Source: Paraburkholderia caffeinitolerans (lineage in GTDB: Bacteria; Pseudomonadota; Gammaproteobacteria; Burkholderiales; Burkholderiaceae). From it: a stretch of DNA of 64,000 nt. The position numbers and the translations under genes were made by a program. This document shows, in pieces, positions 1 to 6,302 of this stretch. Each line of letters begins with the position of its first letter. Position 1 is the stretch's first letter. The DNA lies in NCBI RefSeq assembly GCF_902859945.1, contig NZ_CADIKL010000003.1, positions 186,001 to 250,000 of the forward strand. Reading direction: 5' to 3'. The notes beneath the pieces were generated by a model, which was not told the origin of the DNA, made no database searches, and saw only the letters and a program-made list of their open reading frames with translations.

Positions 1-111
1 GAAGCAAAGCAACGCCTCAACTATCGGGCGGTCGCCAAGCGATCGGTCGATGCGGGGTTCAAACGGGAGTTTCTGAAGGCAATGGACGCGGCGCTCCAGT
101 CGGCGCGTTGA
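1..111 (+). CDS. 3' end of an unidentified phage gene
   Basis: Frame 1 is open from the window edge to a TGA at 109-111 and encodes the last 36 residues of a basic, helix-prone protein ending in LQSAR. The next small gene begins 15 bases later behind a good ribosome-binding site, in line with the same operon. Too little is present to assign a family. It could be the end of a replication- or recombination-related gene, but that is only a guess from position. Confidence 0.6.
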   Translation, partial: EAKQRLNYRAVAKRSVDAGFKREFLKAMDAALQSAR

Positions 112-126
112 GAGACCGGGAGAGAT

Positions 127-228
127 ATGAATCGAATGCGAGCGAAGTTTGACCCCTTCCTTCAGTGGTTGGGGCGTCAGGTTGCAACGTGTTTTAAGCC
201 GTGGGCGGGAGTCGCGTCGAATGCCTAA
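127..228 (+). CDS. small phage protein, 33 aa
   Basis: An ATG at 127 follows GGGAGAG at a proper distance and opens a 33-codon frame ending in TAA at 226-228. The product is basic and aromatic (starts MNRMRAKFDPFLQWL). The stop overlaps the ATG of the P-loop gene at 221, so translation of the two is probably coupled. No family is recognised. The alternative is that it is only a leader peptide that sets translation of the next gene. Confidence 0.45.
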   Translation: MNRMRAKFDPFLQWLGRQVATCFKPWAGVASNA

Positions 229-610
229 GTTGATTCAACGCGTTTTTGCGCCTCGCCAGTCGGGCAAAACGACAGCCGCCGCGGCGCTAGTCATCGGCTA
301 CCGCGAGATCGGAATCCAAGCGGCCTACATCGCAGAAAAGGAAGTTTGCGCGATTGGCGCCGCAATGCGCCACGGGATGCCGAGGGCATCCGCGTTCGGA
401 TGGTCGCTGGAGCTTCTGAGTTCAGGGGTTCTCGACAAATATCAGGCGATCGTCCTCGACAACGCGGAACGGCTGCGCTCGATCGAGGGCGACGCGCTCG
501 ACCTTCTCGCGCAGCGCTATCGGTCGCGTGAGGCGCCGTCGCCGACGATCATCGGCTTCTATTGCGGCGAGCCGCCTGACGAGGGAGGCCGCGGCAATGC
601 AACGAATTGA
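221..610 (+). CDS. small P-loop NTPase-like phage protein
   Basis: This 129-residue protein begins at ATG 221. A longer frame from a TTG at 149 is possible, but the ATG lies at the end of the upstream small gene in a coupled arrangement. Near the N-terminus is a Walker A-like RQSGKTTAA loop, and about 60 residues later a hydrophobic strand ending in acidic residues (AIVLDNAE) resembles Walker B. That supports nucleotide binding, but the protein is much shorter than standard helicases or terminases and no further motif is clear. Its position among accessory genes suggests an early phage function that is not known. Confidence 0.55.
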   Translation: MPKLIQRVFAPRQSGKTTAAAALVIGYREIGIQAAYIAEKEVCAIGAAMRHGMPRASAFGWSLELLSSGVLDKYQAIVLDNAERLRSIEGDALDLLAQRYRSREAPSPTIIGFYCGEPPDEGGRGNATN

Positions 611-959
611 AGTCGCCGGTCTCATCGGCTCGGCTCTCGACTACTGGGTCGCGCGCTCGATCGAGATGCGCAAGCCCGTAATCGTGGTCGAGAGCAACGG
701 CGCGAGCGAGTGTCTCGTCGAGGTCGACGGGACGGTATTCGAGACCTTCGCGCCGTCGGCTGACGAGGACCTTTGCGACAAGATCGTCGGCGCTTCGCCG
801 GTTCGCCTGATGCGGATCGGAACGCCGATCGGTCCCGCATGGGCCGCGCTCACGCCGACGGGGTTCCGGTTCATTTCGGTTAGCTGGAGGGTCGCCGCGC
901 TTCGTGCGCTGGTGGCCCTCCGCTATGGTGCATTCGTTTTCGACGAGGTCGACACATGA
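597..959 (+). CDS. NinX/DUF2591-like phage protein
   Basis: The ATG at 597 is preceded by AGGGAGG at 8-9 bases, so it is preferred over upstream starts in the same frame. The 120-residue product opens with a short strand and the pattern GLIGSALDYWVA, which matches the usual start of DUF2591/NinX proteins (T-G-x-A-L-D-W-A-V). Members occur in the nin-type accessory regions of lambdoid phages and have no proven biochemical role. It overlaps the preceding gene by 14 bases and the following one by 4 (ATGA). The family call rests on this N-terminal motif only. Confidence 0.55.
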   Translation: MQRIEVAGLIGSALDYWVARSIEMRKPVIVVESNGASECLVEVDGTVFETFAPSADEDLCDKIVGASPVRLMRIGTPIGPAWAALTPTGFRFISVSWRVAALRALVALRYGAFVFDEVDT

Positions 960-1270
960 CAGACATCGAACTGATGCAGCGCGCCGCGAAGGCCGCGGGC
1001 ATCAAGCTGGACGTATGGGAGGACCATCGCGGCGACGGTACGAAAGACATCAAGCTCCGTTTCGCCGGGGCGCCACATGCCGCGTTCGATCCGCTAGCGT
1101 CCGATGCTGACGCCTTTCAGGTGCTGATCGGCTCGGGCGTCCGCGTGCTGGTCAATGACCATACGGTCGTCGCGGACGCGGGAGCGATCCTTTTCAACTA
1201 CCACTACACGGGCGACCGTGCGGCGGCGACGCGCAAGGCGATCGTCGAGGTTGCGGCGGTGCTGGTGTGA
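956..1270 (+). CDS. hypothetical phage protein, possible ABA-sandwich fold
   Basis: The 104-residue product starts at ATG 956, which overlaps the TGA of the previous gene. Its pattern of an N-terminal helix, a short strand region around FDPLASDADAFQVL, and a final Ala-rich helix (ATRKAIVEVAAVL) resembles small phage proteins of the ABA-sandwich type, but the match is loose. No catalytic motif is visible. It is coupled to both neighbours by 4-base overlaps. Confidence 0.5.
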   Translation: MTDIELMQRAAKAAGIKLDVWEDHRGDGTKDIKLRFAGAPHAAFDPLASDADAFQVLIGSGVRVLVNDHTVVADAGAILFNYHYTGDRAAATRKAIVEVAAVLV

Positions 1271-1515
1271 CCGGCGTCGCGACGTTGACCGTCAGCGGCG
1301 CGGTCGTCGGGCGCTTGCAGTCGTTTTCAGTAACAACGCAGAAAGGTGTTTTGCTGATGTATGGCGATGGCGTCCAAATGGTCGAGCCTGGTGGAGCGGT
1401 GACGCTCAGTTGTCGCGATGGTCGATGGGCAGTCTATTCGGGCGCCGCTGAGAAGCGCGAGCGCCGTCGGGCTCAATGGAAGGATGAACAGTCGCGCTAC
1501 GGGCGCAAACGATAG
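1267..1515 (+). CDS. hypothetical phage protein, 82 aa
   Basis: A GTG at 1267 overlaps the TGA of the upstream gene (GTGA) and opens an 82-codon frame. The N-terminal half looks like a beta-strand-rich domain, with alternating hydrophobic residues and glycines. The C-terminal 20 residues are strongly basic (EKRERRRAQWK), which could bind nucleic acid. No known family is recognised. The GTG start is chosen because of the coupled overlap; the first in-frame ATG lies well inside. Confidence 0.45.
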   Translation: MTGVATLTVSGAVVGRLQSFSVTTQKGVLLMYGDGVQMVEPGGAVTLSCRDGRWAVYSGAAEKRERRRAQWKDEQSRYGRKR

Positions 1516-1526
1516 GGGATCGTCAA

Positions 1527-1829
1527 ATGAAGTTGCTCGTTAAGTTTCATTGGGATTGCGGTCGTCAGGGTGAGGTCGACGGCCTTTTCGTCGTCGAGAA
1601 GGACGTTCTCGAAAAGGCATACGGGAAGGAAGTCTACTTCGGCGAAATCCTCGGCAAGCATTCCGAGGTCTCCGGGACGCTCGACCGTGGCGACATTACG
1701 GTCAAGTCGGAAGATCAGGACTTTATTGCGAAGGTCGAGGAGTTGCTCGGCTCGCATTTGAGCGGTTACGACCCGTTCGACTATATGCAGGAAGACGAAG
1801 ACTCGGAAGACGAGTCGGACGAAGAATGA
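1527..1829 (+). CDS. acidic hypothetical phage protein
   Basis: The ATG at 1527 is preceded by GGGGAT and starts a 100-residue protein. The last 18 residues are almost entirely acidic (EDEDSEDESDEE end). Acidic tails of this kind occur in DNA-mimic and nucleoprotein-displacing phage proteins, but also in unrelated proteins, so no function is claimed. The stop overlaps the next ATG (ATGA at 1826). Confidence 0.5.
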   Translation: MKLLVKFHWDCGRQGEVDGLFVVEKDVLEKAYGKEVYFGEILGKHSEVSGTLDRGDITVKSEDQDFIAKVEELLGSHLSGYDPFDYMQEDEDSEDESDEE

Positions 1830-2089
1830 GCGCGGCGCCAGGGTCCGAGCCGATCGCGGCGCGATTCCGGCTGCGCTTCGAGTATCTCGGTCCGAATGAG
1901 GAAATCGTCCGGACTGAGCATGTGTACGGAGCGGATCAGTTTCTCTCGCTCCAAAACGCCGAAAGCGCCGTCGCGAAGAAGGCCATCGAGCTTCAGGAAA
2001 AGATCATCAACGCACTTCGCGAGGACGGGACGATCCCGCCTCCGAGCAACGTCATCAAAGTCGATTTCATACGGGGGAAGCGAGTATGA
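1826..2089 (+). CDS. hypothetical phage protein, 87 aa
   Basis: The ATG at 1826 overlaps the upstream stop and the TGA overlaps the next ATG at 2086. The 87-residue product has a strand-rich N-terminus (RFRLRFEYLG), a central helix (LQNAESAVAKKAIELQEKI) and a short basic end. No family is recognised. Coupling at both ends supports it being translated. Confidence 0.5.
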   Translation: MSAAPGSEPIAARFRLRFEYLGPNEEIVRTEHVYGADQFLSLQNAESAVAKKAIELQEKIINALREDGTIPPPSNVIKVDFIRGKRV

Positions 2090-2751
2090 CCAACACACAA
2101 GGAAGCGTGTGCGGCGCTTGTAACGCTTGCGAGGGTGAAGAGCCGACGTTTGGCGAGTTGATGGACGCATCGCCCTCGTTTGCGGCAATGATGGATCTCG
2201 TCAATCAGTCGATCATCGCGTCGTTGATGCCGCTGTTGAGTCCGCCGAAGGTTCTCGATTCGTCGATGCTCGACGCGTATGTCTATTCTGTGTCTGCGGT
2301 CTTCGGGACCGGCTTCGAGCGCGAGCGCAACATCGAAATCTGTACGCGCCAGTGGGGGCGGGGACAGCCGGATCGCCTTTCTGACGCTGACCTCGCATGG
2401 ATCGCGAGCGCCGCGCTCGAAGACGCCGAGAAGGAGGCGCGAGCCGAAAACGCAGGCCGGGACGCGGAGCGCCGAGCGCTGGACGTCGAGATTTTCCGTC
2501 GGGTGACCGGTGTCTTCGCGTCGTGGGTGCGCTATCCGGACGAGATCATCCGCGCATGGGCTGAGCGCGCGATTGAACTGGCGTGGGCCGAGGCGATCGT
2601 CGAGAACGTGCAGCGCGAGCGTGAGAAGAAGATCGCCGCTTGTGTGGGCTATTTCAAGCTCCGCGACTATTCGTTCTTCGACCTCCTCGACGCCGACACG
2701 CTCGACCGTTGGCATTCGGCTATTTCGCCGTTCCCTCGTATCACCTCATGA
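2086..2751 (+). CDS. hypothetical phage protein with N-terminal cysteine cluster
   Basis: The 221-residue product starts at ATG 2086, coupled to the gene before. Its first 17 residues carry CGACNAC, a compact cysteine cluster that could bind metal. The rest is mostly helical, with charged repeats around residues 100-135 (ALEDAEKEARAENAGRDAE). It ends in a Trp/Phe-rich segment. No family is recognised. It is the largest protein of the left accessory block, and its stop overlaps the start of a 20-codon frame. Confidence 0.5.
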   Translation: MTNTQGSVCGACNACEGEEPTFGELMDASPSFAAMMDLVNQSIIASLMPLLSPPKVLDSSMLDAYVYSVSAVFGTGFERERNIEICTRQWGRGQPDRLSDADLAWIASAALEDAEKEARAENAGRDAERRALDVEIFRRVTGVFASWVRYPDEIIRAWAERAIELAWAEAIVENVQREREKKIAACVGYFKLRDYSFFDLLDADTLDRWHSAISPFPRITS

Positions 2752-2810
2752 CCTCGCCGCCGTCGGGCGGCTTCTACGGTCACTCGGGAAGCATGCAGAA
2801 CTATGCGTGA
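2748..2810 (+). CDS. candidate 20-aa micro-ORF
   Basis: An ATG overlapping the stop of the 2086 gene (ATGA) opens 20 codons rich in Gly and Ser. Its stop again overlaps the next short frame. The evidence is positional only. It may serve translational coupling rather than make a functional peptide. Confidence 0.25.
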   Translation: MTSPPSGGFYGHSGSMQNYA

Positions 2811-2901
2811 GCTTCGGCTTTGCGCTGATGCGTTGCTTCCCCTCTCTCGCATGGCGATTCCGACGCACGGCGAACACCCTCGCGACGTCGGAGGTAAATG
2901 A
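2803..2901 (+). CDS. candidate 32-aa micro-ORF
   Basis: The ATG at 2803 overlaps the end of the preceding 20-codon frame, and its TGA overlaps the next ATG at 2898. The predicted 32-residue peptide (MRELRLCADALLPLSRM start) is amphipathic at first. No family is recognised. It is listed because it fills an otherwise empty stretch in a chain of coupled starts. Confidence 0.3.
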   Translation: MRELRLCADALLPLSRMAIPTHGEHPRDVGGK

Positions 2902-2936
2902 GTTGGTCGACAGGAGTCGCCAGTCGAGAGAGTTAA
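2898..2936 (+). CDS. candidate 12-aa micro-ORF
   Basis: A strong GGAGG at 2890-2894 lies just before ATG 2898, although the spacing of three bases is short. The frame has 12 codons and ends at TAA 2934-2936, 38 bases before the next real gene. It may be a leader that delivers ribosomes to the downstream gene. Confidence 0.2.
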   Translation: MSWSTGVASRES

Positions 2937-2974
2937 ATCCGCGCGACCGCGCACATATCTACGGAGAGCGCCTG

Positions 2975-3202
2975 ATGTTCAAGCTTGCCGCTTTGCTCAT
3001 GTGTTGTGCGATCGCGCTTCCGGCGCACGCCGACGGTTTGCGCGATTCCGATCAACATGAACTGCCGACGCATAAGTCGTGGGGCCAGTGGCACGACACG
3101 CTCGACGTCATCGAAGACCCTTCGCACGGCGTCGTGTGCTACGTGGCGCGTCAGAACGACAGCCACGCAATGCAGATGCAATGCGTCAAGGTCAAGCCGT
3201 GA
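2975..3202 (+). CDS. small exported phage protein
   Basis: The ATG at 2975 follows GGAGAG at 8 bases and is chosen over a much longer upstream frame. The product has 75 residues. The first 20 form a clear signal peptide (positively charged start, hydrophobic core LAALLMCCAIAL, cleavage after AHA). The mature part is about 55 residues, hydrophilic, with two cysteines (VVCYVAR and MQCVKV) that could form a disulfide in the periplasm. No family is recognised. A role at the cell envelope is inferred from the signal peptide only. The GTG of the next gene overlaps the stop. Confidence 0.6.
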   Translation: MFKLAALLMCCAIALPAHADGLRDSDQHELPTHKSWGQWHDTLDVIEDPSHGVVCYVARQNDSHAMQMQCVKVKP

Positions 3203-3693
3203 GCGGCTTTCTCGTCTTCGAGGCGATGAGCTTCGCTCGCTTCCGGCATCGGGAGCAGAAGCGCAAATACACGGGCGCTCCGTACTTCGATCACCTGGCG
3301 GAAGTCGCGGGCATCGTGGCAACGGTGGATAGCTCGCCTCTGACGATGGTGGTCGCATGGCTGCATGACGTCATGGAGGATCAGGGCGTTACAGAGGCCG
3401 CGCTGATTGGTCAATTCGGTTGGCCGGTGGCGGAGGGCGTCCGGTGGCTCTCCGACATGGAGAGCGGGAATCGCGCGGAGCGCAAAGCGGCGTCTCGCGA
3501 GCGATTGGCTCGGGCGCCTGACTGGGTGCAGACCATCAAGTGCGCCGACCTCATCAGCAATACGGGGAGCATCGTCCAGCACGATCCGAAGTTCGCGGTC
3601 ACCTATCTCGAAGAGAAGCGGCTGTTGCTCGACGTTCTCACGATGGCCGATCCGCGCCTTCGCCGGATCGCGCGCGAACAAGCCGAGGCGTAG
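3199..3693 (+). CDS. HD-domain protein, small alarmone hydrolase-like (MESH1/SAH)
   Basis: The start is GTG 3199, which overlaps the upstream stop (GTGA); the longer upstream frame is a shadow of the previous gene. The 164-residue product is one HD domain laid out like RelA/SpoT hydrolases: a basic RKYTGAPYFDH segment with ligand H32, then HDVMED (H56, D57 and the acidic pair E60-D61), then KCADLISN with D117. The HDxxED motif is the signature of (p)ppGpp pyrophosphohydrolases. Known small alarmone hydrolases have the same length and order. The likely role is removal of (p)ppGpp or related pyrophosphorylated nucleotides during infection or as an antitoxin. Substrate is inferred. No synthetase partner is visible nearby. 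Confidence 0.72.
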   Translation: MSGFLVFEAMSFARFRHREQKRKYTGAPYFDHLAEVAGIVATVDSSPLTMVVAWLHDVMEDQGVTEAALIGQFGWPVAEGVRWLSDMESGNRAERKAASRERLARAPDWVQTIKCADLISNTGSIVQHDPKFAVTYLEEKRLLLDVLTMADPRLRRIAREQAEA

Positions 3694-3694
3694 G

Positions 3695-3862
3695 TTATTT
3701 CCCGGTTTGCTGTAGTGCGATGCGGCCTCGCTTGCCAACGTTGATTAGCTGGTTGCGTCGTCCGCAATGCGGGCAGAAAACATAGATGCCGAAGTCGTCG
3801 ATACCGATCTTCTCCGGGTAGAACGGGAATTCGTGTCGGCATCGGATGCAAAGCCAGTTCAT
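3695..3862 (-). CDS. zinc-ribbon protein on the opposite strand
   Basis: Read leftward, ATG at 3862 follows GAAGGAGG at good spacing and encodes 55 residues. Two CxxC pairs (CIRC near residue 5 and CPHC near residue 33) flank a short hydrophobic segment, a classic zinc ribbon. It is the only minus-strand gene in the left accessory block and ends 1 base after the stop of the alarmone hydrolase gene, tail to tail. Phage zinc ribbons of this size often act in translation or transcription control (the Com protein of Mu is one), but no specific homology is claimed. Confidence 0.55.
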   Translation of the reverse strand: MNWLCIRCRHEFPFYPEKIGIDDFGIYVFCPHCGRRNQLINVGKRGRIALQQTGK

Positions 3863-3930
3863 AGCGCCTCCTTCGTTAATGCAATGAAGGATAGACGGCG
3901 CCTTCGAAAAATCCAGAACGGGAAGAACGA

Positions 3931-4143
3931 TTGAAGCCAGTCTACAGGCGCACATACGAGCGCTACGCCCGCTCGTTCGGGCTGACGTCGCACGGTCGAC
4001 GCAAGCTCCGTCGGGAGATTCGTCGGCATGACACGCTCATCCGCCGAGCCCTGAAGCGGTTCACGGGGATGAAACTGAAACCTGAAACCTTCGAGCAAGT
4101 GAAGGTTGCAATCTGCCAGGCGCTCCGGGAGGCGTTGCTATGA
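3931..4143 (+). CDS. basic phage protein with TTG start
   Basis: A TTG at 3931 preceded by GGGAAG opens a 70-codon frame; the only in-frame ATG lies far inside. The product is very basic with Arg-rich helices (YERYARSFGL, GRRKLRREIRRHD) and a C-terminal helix. That composition suggests nucleic-acid binding, but no family is recognised. It begins 68 bases from the divergently read zinc-ribbon gene and its stop overlaps the next ATG (ATGA). Confidence 0.45.
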   Translation: MKPVYRRTYERYARSFGLTSHGRRKLRREIRRHDTLIRRALKRFTGMKLKPETFEQVKVAICQALREALL

Positions 4144-4631
4144 AGGTCGACATCACGGAAAACGGGACGCTGACGATCGTTCCCGGCTCATCGCTCGAAG
4201 CGTTTGCGCTGAAGAAGTGGGCGCAGGCCGTCGACTGGAACGGCGCGCACGATGCGGGGCTTCGGATGGTCGTCTCGACGTCGGAGTGCGTCGAGCCGCC
4301 GCTCGGAAGTGTGGACGCATCTGGGGAGAGGCGCGACGGCATGATGCCGACGTGGATCTTCGATCGGATGGTGAAAGCGCTTCAACCGGCATGGGACTAC
4401 ATTCAGGATCATCCGGATCAGTTCAGCGCTCGGCCCGGTGACGATAAGAATGTGATTCTCGTCGATTTCTTCATGAGGCAAGTCATGGGCAAGCGGGATC
4501 GTACGCGCGATGTCGGTGTGATGGCGAAGGCGATATTCGGTGCCGCCGTCGGCGAAGCGATTGTCGAGCCGTGGGCCTTGGCGGGTGCGGCTTACGACGC
4601 CCTCTATGCGGAAGCGGAAACGCGCGCATGA
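4140..4631 (+). CDS. hypothetical phage protein, 163 aa
   Basis: The ATG at 4140 overlaps the upstream stop. The product opens with a strand (MKVDITENGTLTIVP) and then is mostly helical, ending in an Ala-rich helix. There is no signal peptide and no clear motif. Genes of this kind are common in Burkholderia prophage accessory blocks. Function is unknown. Confidence 0.5.
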   Translation: MKVDITENGTLTIVPGSSLEAFALKKWAQAVDWNGAHDAGLRMVVSTSECVEPPLGSVDASGERRDGMMPTWIFDRMVKALQPAWDYIQDHPDQFSARPGDDKNVILVDFFMRQVMGKRDRTRDVGVMAKAIFGAAVGEAIVEPWALAGAAYDALYAEAETRA

Positions 4632-4894
4632 GCGAACTCGAAGAGACGCAGAAGGACGCGCGAGCGTTTCGCCGTTTGATGCATGAGGCTGGTGACGATC
4701 GCGGCGAGTATGTGCGAACCGTGGTCGTATCGCCGCGGTTTCGCCCGAGTATGTACGCTGCCCGTGCGCACGACCAATCGCCGATCGATGTCAAGTGCGG
4801 TGAGGTGATGCGCTCGACGATCAAATGGGTAAATGCCGGGGATATGCCGACATTCGGCGATTACCTGCGCTCACTGAGGGAAGGTAACGTATGA
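4628..4894 (+). CDS. hypothetical phage protein, 88 aa
   Basis: ATG 4628 overlaps the stop of the gene before and is preferred over an upstream start in the same frame. The 88 residues begin with an acidic helix (MSELEETQKDARAFRRL) and end in a hydrophilic segment. No family is recognised. The stop overlaps the next ATG at 4891. Confidence 0.45.
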   Translation: MSELEETQKDARAFRRLMHEAGDDRGEYVRTVVVSPRFRPSMYAARAHDQSPIDVKCGEVMRSTIKWVNAGDMPTFGDYLRSLREGNV

Positions 4895-5079
4895 CGGAAG
4901 AGAAGACATTCACGATCGCGCAGCTTCGTGAGGCGGTCATCCTGTGGGAAAGCGACGTGCGAGCGAATCCGGACGCCTTCCAGAGCGCGGAAGACACGCG
5001 GGCCGAGCCGATCGAGCAATGCGCCGACGCCTACATGGTGTGCATCGGCTCGTATCTCGACAAGGTAGCGACGCAATGA
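4891..5079 (+). CDS. hypothetical phage protein, 62 aa
   Basis: ATG 4891 follows GGAAGG and overlaps the stop of the gene before. The 62-residue acidic, helical product has two cysteines but no known motif. Its stop overlaps the next ATG at 5076. It is part of the translationally coupled run. Confidence 0.45.
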   Translation: MTEEKTFTIAQLREAVILWESDVRANPDAFQSAEDTRAEPIEQCADAYMVCIGSYLDKVATQ

Positions 5080-5339
5080 CGGGCCATCGCATCGTATGCG
5101 CCGCGAACCGGAAGCGATTCACTGGAGAGGTCGTGCTCGGCCTGCGCCATTGGGACGCCTTCATGCATCGGATGGATACGGAAGGCGATCCGGTCGATCA
5201 GGGCTTCATTGACAATGAGGGGCGTTTCTTGGGGCGCGTCGAGGCGTGGAAGGTTGCAGAAGCTGCGGGGCAGATCGTTCGCCGCGTTGGTGGTGACCAC
5301 GTAGACGGCGGGACGCTTTACTCCGAGAACCTTTACTGA
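5076..5339 (+). CDS. conserved phage protein ending in the LYSENLY motif
   Basis: ATG 5076 overlaps the stop before it. The 87-residue protein contains QGFIDNEGRFLGRVEAW, then AAGQI, and ends with GTLYSENLY. This GFIDxxGRFLxRxEAW...LYSENLY layout is a recognisable small family of phage and plasmid proteins without known function. The conserved C-terminus supports both the frame and the stop. The stop overlaps the next small gene. Confidence 0.55.
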   Translation: MTGHRIVCAANRKRFTGEVVLGLRHWDAFMHRMDTEGDPVDQGFIDNEGRFLGRVEAWKVAEAAGQIVRRVGGDHVDGGTLYSENLY

Positions 5340-5482
5340 TGGGCGATCCAATGACGATCACTGTCCCGCACTGGCTTGTGCTTCTCGGGTGGTATTGGCT
5401 AACAGGGAGTGCGCTGCGTGCGGGGTGGTTATCCGGTGGATGGCTGTATGGGCGCGTATCGGTGTGGAGGAAGCGCAAATGA
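5339..5482 (+). CDS. small Trp-rich membrane-like protein, 47 aa
   Basis: An ATG at 5339, overlapping the previous TGA, opens 47 codons; a second ATG at 5351 is possible. The product is rich in Trp, Leu and Gly (HWLVLLGWYWLTG, then GWLSGGWLYGR) and ends in a basic tail, as expected of a short membrane-inserted peptide. Its stop overlaps the next ATG (5479). Function is unknown. Confidence 0.45.
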   Translation: MGDPMTITVPHWLVLLGWYWLTGSALRAGWLSGGWLYGRVSVWRKRK

Positions 5483-5583
5483 CTATCCATATTCCCAAGT
5501 GGGCGCTGTATGTGGCGACGTTCATAGGCGGGTGGGTGTGGGGATTGGCGCATGCCGCGTTGAATCGAGCCACGAACAACTAA
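5479..5583 (+). CDS. single-pass membrane mini-protein, 34 aa
   Basis: ATG 5479 follows GGAGGAAG and is coupled to the gene before. The 34 residues hold one hydrophobic span (WALYVATFIGGWVWGLAHAAL) and short hydrophilic ends. Together with the preceding gene it makes a pair of tiny membrane proteins, which could act at the inner membrane, for example in exclusion. That role is only a possibility. Confidence 0.45.
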   Translation: MTIHIPKWALYVATFIGGWVWGLAHAALNRATNN

Positions 5584-5592
5584 GGGACGGCT

Positions 5593-5910
5593 ATGACGCA
5601 AGCAAAGCAGCGCGAATCGTACTGGCACGGTTCGATGCATGAATGGTTCGGGCTGACGTATGCGGCGTATCTCGTCATTCCACGCACGTTGCTACAGGGA
5701 ATGCCTGAAGAGTGGCAAGCGAAGTTCGCTGCGTTGCTTGATGAGTGTCGCGAAACGTATGACTCCAGTCAGATTGCGGATAACTACCGGGTGAATCTGG
5801 TAGAGGGTGGTCGATTCGTGCGCGATCCTCTCCGCGACTACCGGCATCCGCCCGCATTGCCGTACAGGGAGAGCCCGAGCGAGAACGGAGTGCCTGCCCT
5901 CCCCGCATAG
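5593..5910 (+). CDS. conserved phage protein next to the terminase
   Basis: ATG 5593 follows AAGGGACGG. The 105-residue soluble protein has an aromatic N-terminus (SYWHGSMHEWFGLTYAAYLV) and a helical middle (PEEWQAKFAALLDEC). No catalytic motif is visible. It is the last gene before the packaging genes, and its final codons run into the GC-rich palindromic region proposed here as cos. Family and function are unknown. Confidence 0.5.
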   Translation: MTQAKQRESYWHGSMHEWFGLTYAAYLVIPRTLLQGMPEEWQAKFAALLDECRETYDSSQIADNYRVNLVEGGRFVRDPLRDYRHPPALPYRESPSENGVPALPA

Positions 5911-5945
5911 GGGGGGTGTCTTGGGTCCTCCCTAGGGGGAGGGGG
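5897..5945. other. GC-rich palindromic region, candidate cos
   Basis: Directly before the terminase genes lie two nested C-run/G-run palindromes. The first pairs the C-run at 5897-5904 with the G-run at 5910-5916. The second is CCTCCCTAGGGGGAGG at 5927-5942. Phages with gpA-family terminases normally have cos just upstream of the small subunit gene, and cos ends are often GC-rich and partly symmetric. The cut positions cannot be derived from sequence alone. It could instead be a transcript hairpin. Confidence 0.4.
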
Positions 5946-6000
5946 CATCGAGGGCAATTGCGCACCGCGTACTTCCTCCAGCTACAAACTTCCAAATTTG

Positions 6001-6302
6001 GTTTCAAGTTTCAATCTGAGGTTTCAATTTTGACGCTCGTCTCCAAGTCAGAATTCGCACGCATGCATGACGTTTCGCATACGGCGGTCAGCAAGTGGCA
6101 AAAGTCCGGATGGCTTGTGCTGCAAGGCTCGAAGGTGGATGTCGAGGGTTCGAATGCGAAGCTCGCGAAGTATCGGGATTCCGGCGACGCGCGAGCGACG
6201 CGGGGCCGCGAGCAGGTTTCAACCTCGGAGAAAATTGAAACCAAATCTGAAACCAAAGTTTCAAGCAAGGTTTCAAAAAAGGTTTCAGCCAAGGTTTCAA
6301 AG
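6001..6302 (+). repeat. GTTTCAA element array at and inside the small terminase gene
   Basis: GTTTCAA occurs at 6001, 6008 and 6021 just before the terS start, then at 6216, 6258, 6270 and 6294. A GTTTCAG variant is at 6282, and inverted copies are at 6235 (TTGAAAC) and 6247 (CTGAAAC). The copies at 6258, 6270, 6282 and 6294 are exactly 12 bases apart and encode a KVSx tetrapeptide repeat. All use the same GTT-TCA codon pair although TCA is uncommon in this GC-rich DNA. This suggests selection on the DNA, most simply terminase-binding sites like cosB. Confidence 0.7.

Noticed and set aside
6255..6302. 12-base-period repeats as a CRISPR array
   Set aside because: The units are too short, lie in the terS coding frame, and have no spacers of CRISPR length or cas genes.
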